Notes: generated from the letters alone by a model not told the origin. A DNA stretch of 64,000 nucleotides from Apostichopus japonicus (GCF_037975245.1 NC_092575.1:4583501-4647500), one strand, 5' to 3'; shown: positions 20,829-35,030, counted from the first letter of the stretch. Translations and numbers: made by a program.

Positions 20829-23060
20829 ATGGTGACCTCAGATGACATGACCTTTAAGTTTCAAAATGTTCCACCACCCCATTCACAACTTGTCCCAAAA
20901 TATCAACCATGTCACACCCTTGGCATTGAGATTTAATTACATGAAATGTCAAAAAATTAACTTTGAACTTGTATGTAACTTCACACACAAAGGTCACCCG
21001 GAGGTCAACCAATTGAAATTTTTGATCGGTGAGACCTAAATAGAGCATGACTGTAAAAATTCAAACATTTTTTCTTTGCCCATTTTCTCCCCCATAATAC
21101 TACTTTTTTAACATTAGCTGACCTTTGGTGACCTTGGATCACATGACCGTTAAGTTTGAAAATATTCCCCTATACCATTTGCAACTTGTCCAAAAAAATC
21201 AACCTTGTCACACCTTGGCACTGGGAGTTATTGCATTAAATGTGTGAAAATTAACTTTGACCTCCAATAACTTCGCACACCAAGGTCAAATGGGGGTCAA
21301 CCCATTGACATTTATGATCAGAAGGTACATTTAAAAACTGAAAATAGCATCGAAACTGTAAAAATCCACAAAACACGAAAAGGTCACCAGAGGTCAAATT
21401 GAGGTCAAGGGTCAACCAGATGCGGGTCGACAATTGGATTACATTGAAGCAACTCCCAACCCTAACGGACAATTTGTTCTCAAGTTGTCGCAAAAATACT
21501 AGTTTTTTACCATTAATTGACCTTTGGTGACCTTGTATCACATGACCGTTAAGTTTGAAAATATTCCCCTATACCATTTGCAACTACTCCAAAAATATCA
21601 ACCTTGTCACACCTTGGAACTGGGATTTATTGCATTAAATGTCTGAAAATTAACTTTGACCTCATATAACTTCGCACACGAAGGTCACACGGGGGTCAAC
21701 CCATTGACATTTATGATCAGAAGGTACCTTTGACATCTGAAAATAGCATCAAAACTGTAAAAATCCCTAAAACACTAAAAAGGTCACCAGAGGTCACCAG
21801 AGGTCAAATTGAGGTCAAGGGTCACCCAGATGCGGGTCGACAATTGGATTACATTGAAGCAACTCCCAACCCTAACGGACAATTTGTTCTCAAGTTATCC
21901 CAAAAATACTAGTTTTTTATCATTAATTGACCTTTGGTGACCTCGGATCACGTGACCGTTAAGTTTGAAGATATTCCCCTATACCATTTGCAACTTGTCT
22001 CAAAATATCAACTGTGTAACACCTTGGCACTGGGAGTTATTACACTAAATGTCTGAAAATTAACTTTGACCTCATATAACTTAACAGACAAAGGTCACCT
22101 TGGGTCAACTTATTGACATTTTTGATTGATGAGAACTAAATTAGAGCATCAAACTATACAAAATCAAACATTCTTTTCTTTGCCCATTTTCTACCCCCAA
22201 AATACTAGTTTTTTGACATTAATTGACCTTTGGTGACCTCGGATCACATGACCGTTAAGTTTGAAAATATTCCCCTATACCATTTGCAACTTGTCCAAAA
22301 ATATCAACCACGTCACACCTTGGAACTGGGAGTTATTGCATTAAATGTCTGAAAATTAACTTTGACCTTGTATAACTTCGCACACGAAGGTCACACGGGT
22401 GTCAACCCATTGACATTTTTGATCGGAAGGTACCTTTGGTATCCAAATCTAGCATCAAAACCAAACATTTTCTTTTTTGCTCGTTTCCTCCCAAAATAAG
22501 CACATTTTTTCTAATGTGACCTTTGACCTTTTGACCTTGGTTTCAGATGTAGTTCAACCTCCTGATTCCAAAAAACAAAACGACAAGTCTGTACAACCAT
22601 CCTAACTCCGACCGAAAAACTTTGACCCCATATAACTTCGCACATAAAGGTCACACGGGGTCAACCTATTGACATTTATGTTCAGAAGGTACCTTTGACA
22701 TCTGAAAATAGCATCAAAACTGTAAAAATCCCCAAAAACACGTAAAGGTCACCAAAGGTCAAATTGAGGTCAAGGGTCACCCAGGTGCGGGTCGACAATT
22801 GGATTACATTGAAGCAACTCCCAACCCTAACGGACATTTCGTTCTCAAGTTATCGCAAAAATACTAGTTTTTTATCATTAATTGACCTTTGTTGACCTCG
22901 GATCACATTACCGTTATGTTTGGAAACGATGCCTTACCCCATTCACAACTACTCCCAAAATATCAACCATGTCGGACCCTGTCAATGGGAGTTATTGCTG
23001 TTTTTAATATATTGGTTTTTGGCATCTAACTGACCTTTGGTGACCTTTGCGGGCACCAAA
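20829..23060 (+). repeat. block of imperfect tandem repeats rich in TGACCT half-sites
   Basis: Six to seven imperfect copies start with GACCTTTGGTGACCTYGGAT at about 21119, 21519, 21929, 22225 and 22884, with diverged copies at 20829 and 22505. Unit length is about 296 bp without, and about 400-410 bp with, an internal segment of about 110 bp that contains GGTCAAATTGAGGTCAAGGG and GACAATTGGATTACATTGAA. Several dozen AGGTCA or TGACCT hexamers are present. It lies upstream of the EH exon, probably intronic. Confidence 0.8.
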
Positions 23061-23160
23061 AACAATAGGGATCTTCCTCTTACTATGGGCTATCCACTCA
23101 CCAAGTTTGATCATGATACATCATTTCCTTATTGAGATATCGTGTACACAAGCCAAGCGT

Positions 23161-23205
<45 letters not shown>

Positions 23206-23216
23206 ACACACATACA
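23161..23216 (+). repeat. (CA)n microsatellite
   Basis: About 26 CA units with a few TA interruptions, forming the tail of the dispersed repeat at 23031-23160. Confidence 0.9.
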
Positions 23217-25200
23217 GGCGTAAGGTGGTTTACGGGGACTCAACCTTTTGGCTATCATTATGGGGACCGTTAGTTACAATGATCACAGAGGCTTCAAACT
23301 TTGAATTTGTAATGACCTTTCCATCCAAAATTAAGTTAGGGATTATTTATGTTTTTATTTACTTTTGTTATAGTGTTACTATACAAGACATTCCACATTA
23401 CTTGTGGGGACTCACTACTGACTTAACACACACTGAATTGGTTTATGGGGACCTCACTGGAAGTTTGTTATTTCAATCATAATCAATGTAGCATGCTTCT
23501 GTTCCATTGTCAGTATATCATGGGGAAGGGGAAGGGGGGGGGGGTGATAAGGGAAAAAATTACTTCACACATGACAAGTGAGTTGGCCACAGACTTGTTT
23601 GAAACTGGTATCAGCTGGATATCATTTGAGAAGCACTACTTCTAACTGTTCATGATCGAAGTGTGCTTATTATCCATTCCTGGGATGCCGAAGGGGGTAT
23701 GATGGGGAAAACAGTGTGTTACTTCAAATAATGATCGTTAGGGACACATTATAGTTTTTGCAGAAAGGTTGATATCGAAAAATGAAAAAAAAAACACTTC
23801 AAGCCACATAATTTCAATCATTACCAATGTAATTATATTCCATAGTGTTATTGGTAGTAATTTCTGGGGTGGAGGAAGGGGGGGGGAGTGGAGGAGGAGG
23901 AGGCATAATGATTGAACAAGATATCTGGCATTTCACAATTGTCATGGAAGGATGCCATATATTGGTTTGTTGCATATGGAACTTATTTCCTGATACATCC
24001 CTCAAATTTTAATTCCATGCAATTTTGAAAGAATGCAATGGTAAATATAGGATAACAATACTGGCCAACTTTTTAAAGCCTTAAGTGGGCACCTTTGTCC
24101 TCTCCCACACAGGAAACATTTAATTGAACTGTTTACCTAAATAACAGTTCAAAACCAAGCTGCTGTTCAAACACTCCATGTTGGTTGGCATCACCACTTG
24201 ACTCAATTTGATTCAAAATAGGGGGATAATTTCAGCATAAGGTGAAGGTGGGGAACCAGGGGGGAGGGGGGTAATCCACCTTCCTCCTTGGAAAAAACAC
24301 AGCCAAAACAACACCCTTCGTGCCCTGTAAAATAGTAGCACAAAAAAAAACCCAAAGAAGAACTTTTATACAACTGTGTGGAAACATAGAGAGGATATTA
24401 CAGATATTGTAGAGGAAGTAGAGTAGAGTAGAATTTTATTCAATTCTTGTCATATGATGCATCCTATGTATCTACATTGCAACAGATTTGTCCATACATA
24501 TGGAACTGTTTCAAGACAAATATCAACAGTACATCACTTTATCTTTAAAAAAGTATAATTTTCACTGGTATAATATGGTATGGTATATATTATATTTCAT
24601 CATAGCTAATCTTCCTGTCACATTGACAAAGCATGATGTTCACAAATGTTTTGTAAATTTTCTAATTATGCCTTTCTCTTGCATCATAATATATTCTTTA
24701 GTATTAAAACTCCTCAAACACATACCATCTCAGTTTAATAAATAACTCATCAATATAATATCAAGATCAATGCATGGTGATATAATACAATGTGCTCAAT
24801 GGTCTCCAAAATGTATGATAATCAAAGAACTGAACACAAGAAACAAAGATTCTCTGAAATGAATATTGTGCATAGAGCTGAACTTCACCAATCAGTATGA
24901 TCTGTTGCTATAGTGCTGACATATCCACTATGCAAGAATTGTTTGCTTGAAACCAACCCAGCTGACAAAATCCAAGAACATGTTTATTGCATATCCGGAG
25001 GTCCCAACACAACATTATATAATATGGAACCAAGCAGCCTTGATATACCAACTTGAGCATTTATATGATAGTACTGTGCCAGCCAGCCAGCCCTTGTCTG
25101 TAAGAGAGCAGAAAAACAATATCTATGTGAGAATATGATAAAATAATTGACAAAGAATAGGGGAAAAGGTTAAAAGGTAGTGTACTTTCCAAGGCATGCC
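23217..25200. other. non-coding stretch between repeat block and satellite
   Basis: AT-rich, with G-runs near 23535, 23879 and 24259 and a GTAGA run near 24417-24431. No supported exon was found on either strand; a minus-strand candidate near 24125-24190 was rejected. Probably part of the SYNRG intron upstream of the EH exon. Confidence 0.5.
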
Positions 25201-25212
25201 AAACTTTATAGA

Positions 25213-25500
25213 TCTAGCATATGCAACAGCATATAGCTTAATTGGGTGGTCAAGTCACCTTATCCCCCATTTCCAATCAACAAGTGGAATGACATCAAAG
25301 CATTAAATAGACATAACATTGGAATATTAGGCCATTATGAAATGTCAAACCCTGAATAAAGTACTCAAAGTATGAAGTACTTGATTCCCCATGGGCCCAT
25401 TCCACCTGCCCCATGCAATGAACTTCAAAACAGTGTACAATCTGTAGTTTCAAAGACATATACAGAAATGTAGCATTTGCTACATAAAATGGTCTAAATA
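25213..25500 (-). repeat. diverged inverted partial copy of the 807-bp satellite
   Basis: Read on the minus strand this segment matches about 290-330 bp of the satellite unit. Matching blocks on the plus strand are ATGCAACAGCATAT, GTGGAATGACATCAAAGCAT, AATATTAGG, TGATTCC, CCCCATGCAATGAACT and CAAAGACATAT. It is clearly more diverged than the direct copies. About 50 bases later the sequence switches to the direct orientation at TCATACAATCTGATATATTA. Confidence 0.75.
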
Positions 25501-28500
25501 GGGCTCCTATGTCACTTTCCCAACCATCTCCAGCACGACAGTGTACAAAAGTCATACAATCTGATATATTATAGAGAAAATAGGGATGTACACTGTTATG
25601 GCTTTCTCCTATTGTTCGAGAAAGAATTTTTTTTACCATTTCCAACAGCATAGATTAAGGTGATGTATATTAAATGTAATGTAGAAGGTTTTTTTTTTCA
25701 ACTATTAGGGTCCCTAAATGTGTGTGAGAATTTAATGAACAGTCTAATATTAATTTTTGACCACCTTATTTTCACCGTTTCAAAGTTTTGATGTCATTCC
25801 AAATTGGTGAACTGCTTAATCTCAAATACATCAGTGTAGAAAATTACCTTGTCCAACTTTTACAGGGTCCACCCATATGTGGAACCATCATGTGGGGCAG
25901 AAGTTGGGGGGGGGGGTTGCTGGAGGGGGAAACTGGGAAAGCAGCTATATGTAGGTTAGAGCTATCATTAGGATCAAATATTTCAAAGCATAGGATTTTA
26001 TGTGTATTCATCTTTGTTGAATGGGATGGAGGGTCGGGGAGGGGTGGGGGGGTCCAATTGACTTGGCTGCCCTCTTGGTCGTCTATTTGCTTTTCTCCGT
26101 GCTACGTAAAGTTTGATATGTCTTGAAAATTACAGTTTGAACACTATCACACTATCTAGCTCATTGCATGTGGCAAGTGGTGCGGGTTACTATGGAATCA
26201 GGTACCGTATACAGGGTCAGACCGCCATAACGTCCTAATATTGTGATATTATGTATAAATAATGTTTTGATGTCATTCCACTAATTGAGCGGAAATGAGG
26301 GGTGGGGATGATTGGAAAGCCCTAATCAGAATATATGCTGTTGCATGTGCTACATTCATACAATTTGATATATTATAGAGAAAATAGGGATGTACACTGT
26401 TATGGCTTTTTCCTATTGTTTGAGAAAGATTTATTTTACCATTTCCAACAGCATAGATTAAGGTGATGTATATTAAATGTAATGTCAAAGGTTTTTTTTT
26501 TCAACTATTAGGGTCCAAATGTGTGTGAGAATTTAATGAACAGTCTAATATTAATTTTTGACCATCTTATTTTCACCGTTTCAAAGTTTTGATGTCATTC
26601 CAAATTGGTGAACTGCTTAATCTCAAATACATCAGTGTATAAAATTTCCTTGTCCAACTTTTACAGGCTCCACCCACATGTGGAACCATCATGTAGGGCA
26701 AAAGGGGGGGGGGGGGGGGTTGCTGGAGGGGGAAACTGGGAAAGCAGCTATATGTAGGTGAGAGCTATCATTAGGATCAAATATTTGAAAGCATAGGATT
26801 TTATGTGTATTCATCCTTGTTGAACGGGATGGAGGGTCGGGGAGGGGTTGGTGGGGGGTCCAATTGACTTGCGTGCCCTCTTGGTCGTCTATTTGCTTTT
26901 CTCCCTGCTACGTAAAGTTTGATATGTCTTGAAAATTACAGTTTGAACACTATCACTCTATTTAGATCATTGCATGTGGCAAGTGGTGTGGGTTACTATG
27001 GAATCAGGTACCCTATACAGGGTCAGACCTCCATAACGCCCTAATAATGTGATATTATGTATAAATAATGTTTTGATGTCATTCCACTAGTTGAGTGGGA
27101 ATGAGGGGTGGGGATGACTGGAAAGCCCTAATCAGAATATATATGCTGTTGCATGTGCTGTATTCATACAATTTGATATATTAGAGAGAAAATAGGGATG
27201 TACACTGATATGGCTTTCTCCTATTGTTTGAGATTTTTTTTTTCACCATTTCCAACAGCATAGATTAAGGTGATGTATATTAAAAGTAATGTCAAAGGGT
27301 TTTTTTTCCAACTATTAGGGTCCCCATAATGTGTGTGAGAATTTAATGAACAGTCTAATATTAATTTTTGACCATCTTATTTCCACCGTTTCAAAGTTTT
27401 GTTGTCATTCCAAATTGATGAACTGCTTAATCTCAAATACACCAGTGTAGAAAATAGCCTTGTCCAACTTTTACAGGCTCCACCCATATGTGGAACCATC
27501 ATGTGGGGCAAAAGGGGGGGGGATTGCTGGAGGGGGAAACTGGGAAAGCAGCTATATGTATGTTCTAGGGCTATCATTAGGATCAAATATTTGAAAGCAT
27601 AGGATTTTATGTGTATTCATCCTTGTTGAATGGGATGGAGGGTCGGGGAGGGGTGGGGGGGTCCAATTGACTTGGCTGCCCTCTTGGTCGTCTATTTGCT
27701 TTTCTCCCTGCTACGTAAAGTTTGATATGTCCTGAAAATTACAGTTTGTACACTATCACTCTATCTAGCTCATTGCATATGTCAAGTGGTGTGGGTTACT
27801 ATGGAATTAGGTACCCTATACAGGGTCAGACCTCCATAACGCCCTAATATTGTGATATTATGTATAAATAATGTTTTGATGTCATTCCACTAGTTGAGTG
27901 GGAATGAGGGGTGGGGATGATTGGAAAGCCCTAATCAGAATATATGCTATTGCATGTGCTACATTCATACAATTTGATATATTAGAGAGAAAATAGGGAT
28001 GTACACAGCTGTGGCTCTCTCCTATTGTTTGAGAAAGATTTTTTTACCATTTCCAACAGCATAGATTAAGGTGATGTATATTAAATGTAAAGTAGAAGGT
28101 TTTTTTTCCAACTATTAGGGTCCCCATAATGTGTGTGAGAATTTAATGAACAGTCTAATATTAATTTTTGACCATCTTATTTCCACCATTTCAAGGTTTC
28201 CATGCCATCCCAAATTGGTGAACTGCTTAATCTCAAATACAACAGTGTAGAAAATTACCTTGTCCAACTTTTACAGGCTCCACCCATATGTGGAACCATC
28301 ATGTGGGGCAAAAGGGGGGGGGGGGTTGCTAGAGGGGGAAACTGGGAAAGCAGCTATATGTAGGTTAGAGCTATCATTAGGATCAAATATTTGAAAGCAT
28401 AGGATTTTATGTGTATTCATCCTTGTTGAATGGGATGGAGGGTCGGGGAGGGGTGGGGGGGGCCCAAGTGACTTGCGTGCCTTCTTGGTCGTCTATTTGC

Positions 28501-28559
28501 TTTTCTACCTGCTACGTAAAGTTTGATATGTCTTGAAAATTACAGTTTGTACACTATCA

Positions 28560-31500
28560 CTCTATTTAGATCATTGCATGTGGCAAGTGGTGTGGGTTAC
28601 TCTGGAATCAGGTACCGTATACAGGGTCAGACCTCAATAACGCCCTAATAATGTGATATTATGTATAAATAATGTTTTGATGTCATTCCACTAGTTGAGT
28701 GGGAATGAGGGGTGGGGATGATTGGAAAGCCCTAATCAGAATATATGCTGTTGCATGTGCTACATTCATACAATTTGATATATTGTAGAGAAAATAGGGA
28801 TGTACACTGTTATGGCTTTCTCCTATTGTTTGAGAAATTTTTTTTTCACCATTTCCAACAGCATAGATTAAGGTGATGTATATTGAATGTAAAGTAGAAT
28901 GTTTTTTTTTTTCCCAACTATTAGGGTCCCCATAATGTGTGTGAGAATTTAATGAACAGTCTAATATTAATTTTTGACCATCTTATTTCCACCGTTTCAA
29001 AGTTTTGTTGTCATTCCAAATTGATGAACTGCTTAATCTCAAATACATCAGTGTAGAAAATAGCCTTGTCCAACTTTTACAGGCTCCACCCATATGTGGA
29101 ACCATCATGTGGGGCAAAAGGGGGGGGGGATTGCTGGAGGGGGAAACTGGGAAAGCAGCTATATGTAGGTTCTAGGGCTATCATTAGGATCAAATATTTG
29201 AAAGCATAGGATTTTATGTGTATTCATCCTTGTTGAATGGGATGGAGGGTCGAGGAGGGTTGGGGGGGGGGTCCAAGTGACTTGCGTGCCCTCTTGGTCG
29301 TCTATTTGCTTTTCTACCTGCTACGTAAAGTTTGATATGTCCTGAAAATTACAGTTTGTACACTATCACTCTATCTAGCTCATTGCATGTGGCAAGTGGT
29401 GTGGGTCACTATGGAATCAGGTACCGTATACAGGGTCAGACCTCCATAACGCCCTAATATTGTGATATTATGTATAAATAATGTTTTGATGTCATTCCAC
29501 TAGTTGAGTGGGAATGAGGGGTGGGGATGATTGGAAAGCCCTTATCAGAATATATGCTATTGCATGTGCTACATTCATACAATTTGATATATTAGAGAGA
29601 AAATAGGGATGTACACTGTTATGGCTTTCTCCTATTGTTTGAGAAAGATTTTTTTTACCATTTGCAACAGCATAGATTAAGGTGATGTATATTAAATGTA
29701 ATGTCAAAGGTTTTTTTTTTTTTACTATTAGGGTCCCCATAATGTGTGTGAGAATTTAATGAACAGTCTAATATTAATTTTTGACCATCTTATTTTCACC
29801 GTTTCAAAGTTTTGATGTCATTCCAAATTGGTGAACTGCTTAATCTCAAATACATCAGTGTAGAAAATTACCTCGTCCAACTTTTACAGGCTCCACCCAT
29901 ATGTGGAACCATCATGTGGGGCAAAAAGGGAGGGGGGTTGCTAGAGGGGGAAACTGGGAAAGCAGCTATATGTAGGTTAGAGCTATCATTAAGATCAAAT
30001 ATTTGAAAGCATAGGATTTTATGTGTATTCATCCTTGTTGAATGGGATGGAGGGTTGGGGAGGGGTGGGGGGTGTCCAGTTGACTTGGCTGCCCTATTGG
30101 TCGTCTATTTGCTTTTCTCCCTGCTACGTAAAGTTTGATATGTCCTGAAAATTACAGTTTGTACACTATCACTCTATCTAGCTCATTGCATATGTCAAGT
30201 GGTGTGGGTTACTATGGAATTAGGTACCCTATACAGGGTCAGACCTCCATAACGCCCTAATATTGTGATATTATGTATAAATAATGTTTTGATGTCATTC
30301 CACTAGTTGAGTGGGGATGAGGGGTGGGGATGATTGGAAAGCCCTCATCAGAATATATGCTGTTGCATGTGCTACATTCATACAATTTGATATATTAGAG
30401 AGAAAATAGGGATGTACACTGTTATGGCTTTCTCCTATTGTTTGAGAAAGATTTTTTTTACCATTTCCAACAGCATAGATTAAGGTGATGTATATTAAAT
30501 GTAATGTAGAAGGTTTTTTTTTTCAACTATTAGGGTCCCTAAATGTGTGTGAGAATTTAATGAACAGTCTAATATTAATTTTTGACCATCTTATTTTCAC
30601 CGTTTCAAAGTTTTGATGTCATTCCAAATTGGTGAACTGCTTAATCTCAAATACAACAGTGTAGAAAATTACCTTGTCCAACTTTTACAGGCTCCACCCA
30701 TATGTGGAACCATCATGTGGGGCAAAAGGGGGGGGGTTGCTAGAGGGGGAAACTGGGAAAGCAGCTATATGTAGGTTAGAGCTATCATTAGGATCAAATA
30801 TTTGAAAGCATAGGATTTTATGTGTATTCATCCTTGTTGAATGGGATGGAGAGTCGGGGAGGGGAGAGAGGGGGTCCAAGTGACTTGCGTGCCCTCTTGG
30901 TCGTCTATTTGCTTTTCTACCTGCTACGTAAAGTTTGATATGTCTTGAAAATTACAGTTTGTACACTATCACACTATCTAGCTCATTGCATGTGGCAAGT
31001 GGTGTGGGTTACTCTGGAATCAGGTACCGTATACAGGGTCAGACCTCCATAACGCCCTTACATTGTGATATTATGTATAAATAATGTTTTGATGTCATTC
31101 CACTAGTTGAGTGGGAATGAGGGGTGGGGATGATTGGAAAGCCCTAATCAGAATATATATGCTGTTGCATGTGCTGCATTCATACAATTTGATATATTAG
31201 AGAGAAAATAGGGATGTACACAGCTGTTATGGTTTTCTCCTATTGTTTGAGAAAGATTTTTTTACCATTTCCAACAGCATAGATTAAGGTGATGTATATT
31301 AAATGTAAAGTAGAAGGATTTTTTTCCAACTATTAGGGTCCCCATAATGTGTGTGAGAATTTAATGAACAGTCTAATATTAATTTTTGACCATCTTATTT
31401 CCACCATTTCAAGGTTTCCATGCCATCCCAAATTGGTGAACTGCTTAATCTCAAATACAACAGTGTAGAAAATTACCTTGTCCAACTTTTACAGGCTCCA

Positions 31501-34500
31501 CCCATATGTGGAACCATCATGTGGGGCAAAAGGGGGGGGGGGTTGCTAGAGGGGGAAACTGGGAAAGCAGCTATATGTAGGTTAGAGCTATCATTAGGAT
31601 CAAATATTTGAAAGCATTTTATGTGTATTCATCCTTGTTGAATGGGATGGAGGGTCGGGGAGGGGTGGGGGGGCCCAAGTGACTTGCGTGCCCTATTGGT
31701 CGTCTATTTGCTTTTCTACCTGCTACGTAAAGTTTGATATGTCTTGAAAATTACAGTTTGTACACTATCACTCTATTTAGATCATTGCATGTGGCAAGTG
31801 GTGTGGGTTACTATGGAATCAGGTACCGTATACAGGGTCAGACCTCCATAACGCCCTAATAATGTGATATTATGTATAAATAATGTTTTGATGTCATTCC
31901 ACTAGTTGAGTGGGAATGAGGGGTGGGGATGATTGGAAAGCCCTAATCAGAATATATATGCTGTTGCATGTGCTACATTCATACAATTTGATATATTATA
32001 GAGAAAATAGGGATGTACACTGTTATGGCTTTCTCCTATTGTTTGAGAAATTTTTTTTTTTCACCATTTCCAACAGCATAGATTAAGGTGATGTATATTG
32101 AATGTAAAGTTTGTTTTTTCAAACATTTTTCAAACATTCAAACAAACAACAAATTTCAAAAAAAATGTTTTTTTTTTTCCCAACTATTAGGGTCCCCATA
32201 ATGTGTGTGAGAATTTAATGAACAGTCTAATATTAATTTTTTACCATCTTATTTCCACCGTTTCAAAGTTTTGTTGTCATTCCAAATTGATGAACTGCTT
32301 AATCTCAAATACATCAGTGTAGAAAATAGCCTTGTCCAACTTTTACAGGCTCCATCCATATGTGGAACCATCATGTGGGGCAAAGGGGGGGGGGGGTGTT
32401 GCTGGAGGGGGAAACTGGGAAAGCAGCTATATGTAGGTTCTAGGGCTATCATTAGGATCAAATATTTGAAAGCATAGGATTTTATGTGTATTCATCCTTG
32501 TTGAATGGGATGGAGGGTCGAGGAGGGTTGGGGGGGGGTGTCCAAGTGACTTGCGTGCCCTCTTGGTCGTCTATTTGCTTTTCTACCTGCTACGTAAAGT
32601 TTGATATGTCCTGAAAATTACAGTTTGTACACTATCACTCTATCTAGCTCATTGCATGTGGCAAGTGGTGTGGGTCACTATGGAATCAGGTACCGTATAC
32701 AGGGTCAGACCTCCAAAACGCCCTAACATTGTGATATTATGTATAAATAATGTTTTGATGTCATTCCACTAGTTGAGTGGGAATGAGGGGTGGGGATGAT
32801 TGGAAAGCCCTAATCAGAATATATGCTATTGCATGTGCTACATTCATACAATTTGATATATTAGAGAGAAAATAGGGATGTACACTGTTATGGCTTTCTC
32901 CTATTGTTTGAGAAAGATTTTTTTTACCATTTCCAACAGCATAGATTAAGGTGATGTATATTAAATCCAATGTCAAAGGGTTTTTTTTTTGTACTATTAT
33001 GGTCCCAATGTGTGTGAGAATTTAATGAACAGTCTAATATTAATTTTTGACCATCTTATTTTCACCGTTTCAAAGTTTTGATGTCATTCCAAATTGGTGA
33101 ACTGCTTAATCTCAAATACATCAGTGTAGAAAATTACCTCGTCCAACTTTTACAGGCTCCACCCATATGTGGAACCATCATGTGGGGCAAAAAGGGAGGG
33201 GGGTTGCTAGAGGGGGAAACTGGGAAAGCAGCTATATGTAGGTTAGAGCTATCATTAGGATCAAATATTTGAAAGCATAGGATTTTATGTGTATTCATCC
33301 TTGTTGAATGGGATGGAGGGTTGGGGAGGGGTGGGGGTGTCCAGTTGACTTGGCTGCCCTATTGGTCGTCTATTTGCTTTTCTCCCTGCTACGTAAAGTT
33401 TGATATGTCCTGAAAATTACAGTTTGTACACTATCACTCTATCTAGCTCATTGCATATGTCAAGTGGTGTGGGTTACTATGGAATTAGGTACCATAATAC
33501 AGGGTCAGACCTCCATAACGCCCTAATATTGTGATATTATGTATAAATAATGTTTTGATGTCATTCCACTAGTTGAGTGGGGATGAGGGGTGGGGATGAT
33601 TGGAAAGCCCTCATCAGAATATATGCTGTTGCATGTGCTACATTCATACAATTTGATATATTAGAGAGAAAATAGGGATGTACACTGTTATGGCTTTCTC
33701 CTATTGTTTGAGAAAGATTTTTTTTCACCATTTCCAACAGCATAGATTAAGGTGATGTATATTAAATGTAATGTCAAAGGGTTTTTTTTCACTATTAGGG
33801 TCCCAATGTGTGTGAGAATTTAATGAACAGTCTAATATTAATTTTTGACCATCTTATTTTCACCGTTTCAAAGTTTTGATGTCATTCCAAATTGGTGAAC
33901 TGCTTAATCTCAAATACAACAGTGTAGAAAATTACCTTGTCCAACTTTTACAGGCTCCACCCATATGTGGAACCATCATGTGGGGCAAAAGGGGGGGGGG
34001 TTGCTAGAGGGGGAAACTGGGAAAGCAGCTATATGTAGGTTAGAGCTATCATTAGGATCAAATATTTGAAAGCATAGGATTTTATGTGTATTCATCCTTG
34101 TTGAATGGGATGGAGGGTCGGGGAGGGGTGGGGGGGCCCAAGTGACTTGCGTGCCCTCTTGGTCGTCTATTTGCTTTTCTACCTGCTACGTAAAGTTTGA
34201 TATGTCTTGAAAATTACAGTTTGTACACTATCACACTATCTAGCTCATTGCATGTGGCAAGTGGTGTGGGTTACTATGGAATCAGGTACCCTATACAGGG
34301 TCAGACCTCCATAACGCCCTAATATTGTGATATTATGTATAAATAATGTTTTGATGTCATTCCACTAGTTGAGTGGGAATGAGGGGTGGGGATGATTGGA
34401 AAGCCCTAATCAGAATATATGCTGTTGCATGTGCTACATTCATACAATTTGATATATTATAGAGAAAATAGGGATGTACACTGTTATTGCTTTCTCCTAT

Positions 34501-35030
34501 TGTTTGAGAAAGATTTTTTTTACCATTTCCAACAGCATAGATTAAGGTGATGTATAGTAAATGTAATGTCAAAGGTTTTTTTTTTTTTTACTATTAGGGT
34601 CCCCATTATGTGTGTGAGAATTTAATGAACAGTCTAATATTAGTTTTTGACCATCTTATTTTCACCGTTTCAAAGTTTTGATGTCATTCCAAATTGATGA
34701 ACTGCTTAATCTCAAATACATCAGTGTAGAAAATAACCTTGTCCAACTTTTACAGGCTCCACCCATATGTGGAACCATCATGTGGGGCAAAAGGGGGGGG
34801 TGTTGCTGGAGGGGGAAACTGGGATGCAGCTATATGTATGTTCTAGGGCTATCATTAGGATCAAATATTTGAAAGCATAGGATTTTATGTGTATTCATCC
34901 TTGTTGAATGGGATGGAGGGTCGGGGAGGGGGGAGGGGGGGTCCAATTGACTTGGCTGCCCTCTTGGTCGTCTATTTGCTTTTCTCCCTGCTACGTAAAG
35001 TTTGATATGTCCTGAAAATTACAGTTTGTA
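28560..35030 (+). repeat. higher-order block A, copy 1 (about 8 units)
   Basis: Segment 28560-30950 recurs at 35840-38220 (offset about 7278), and 31690-35030 recurs at 38170-41510 (offset about 6478). The two offsets differ by one unit, so copy 1 carries one extra unit (about 30.95-31.69 kb) that copy 2 lacks. Shared rare variants include GGGGAGGGGAGAGAGGG (30860, 38140) and an insertion of about 60 bp (32108, 38588). Ends are approximate. Confidence 0.75.
32108..32170 (+). repeat. 60-bp AT-rich insertion inside a satellite unit, copy 1
   Basis: Extra sequence built on CAAACATTTTTCAAACATTC replaces the normal T-run and lengthens this unit to about 854 bp. Otherwise found only in the corresponding unit at 38588. 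Confidence 0.85.

Noticed and set aside
24125-24190. Possible minus-strand exon ending in TTATTTAG then gtaaac
   Set aside because: It has a good donor but no pyrimidine tract at the acceptor, no resemblance to gamma-synergin, and its phase does not meet the EH exon convincingly.
25295-25651. Minus-strand ORF of 118 codons at the array edge
   Set aside because: It spans the junction of the inverted and direct satellite copies; its first part is the same frame seen in ordinary units.
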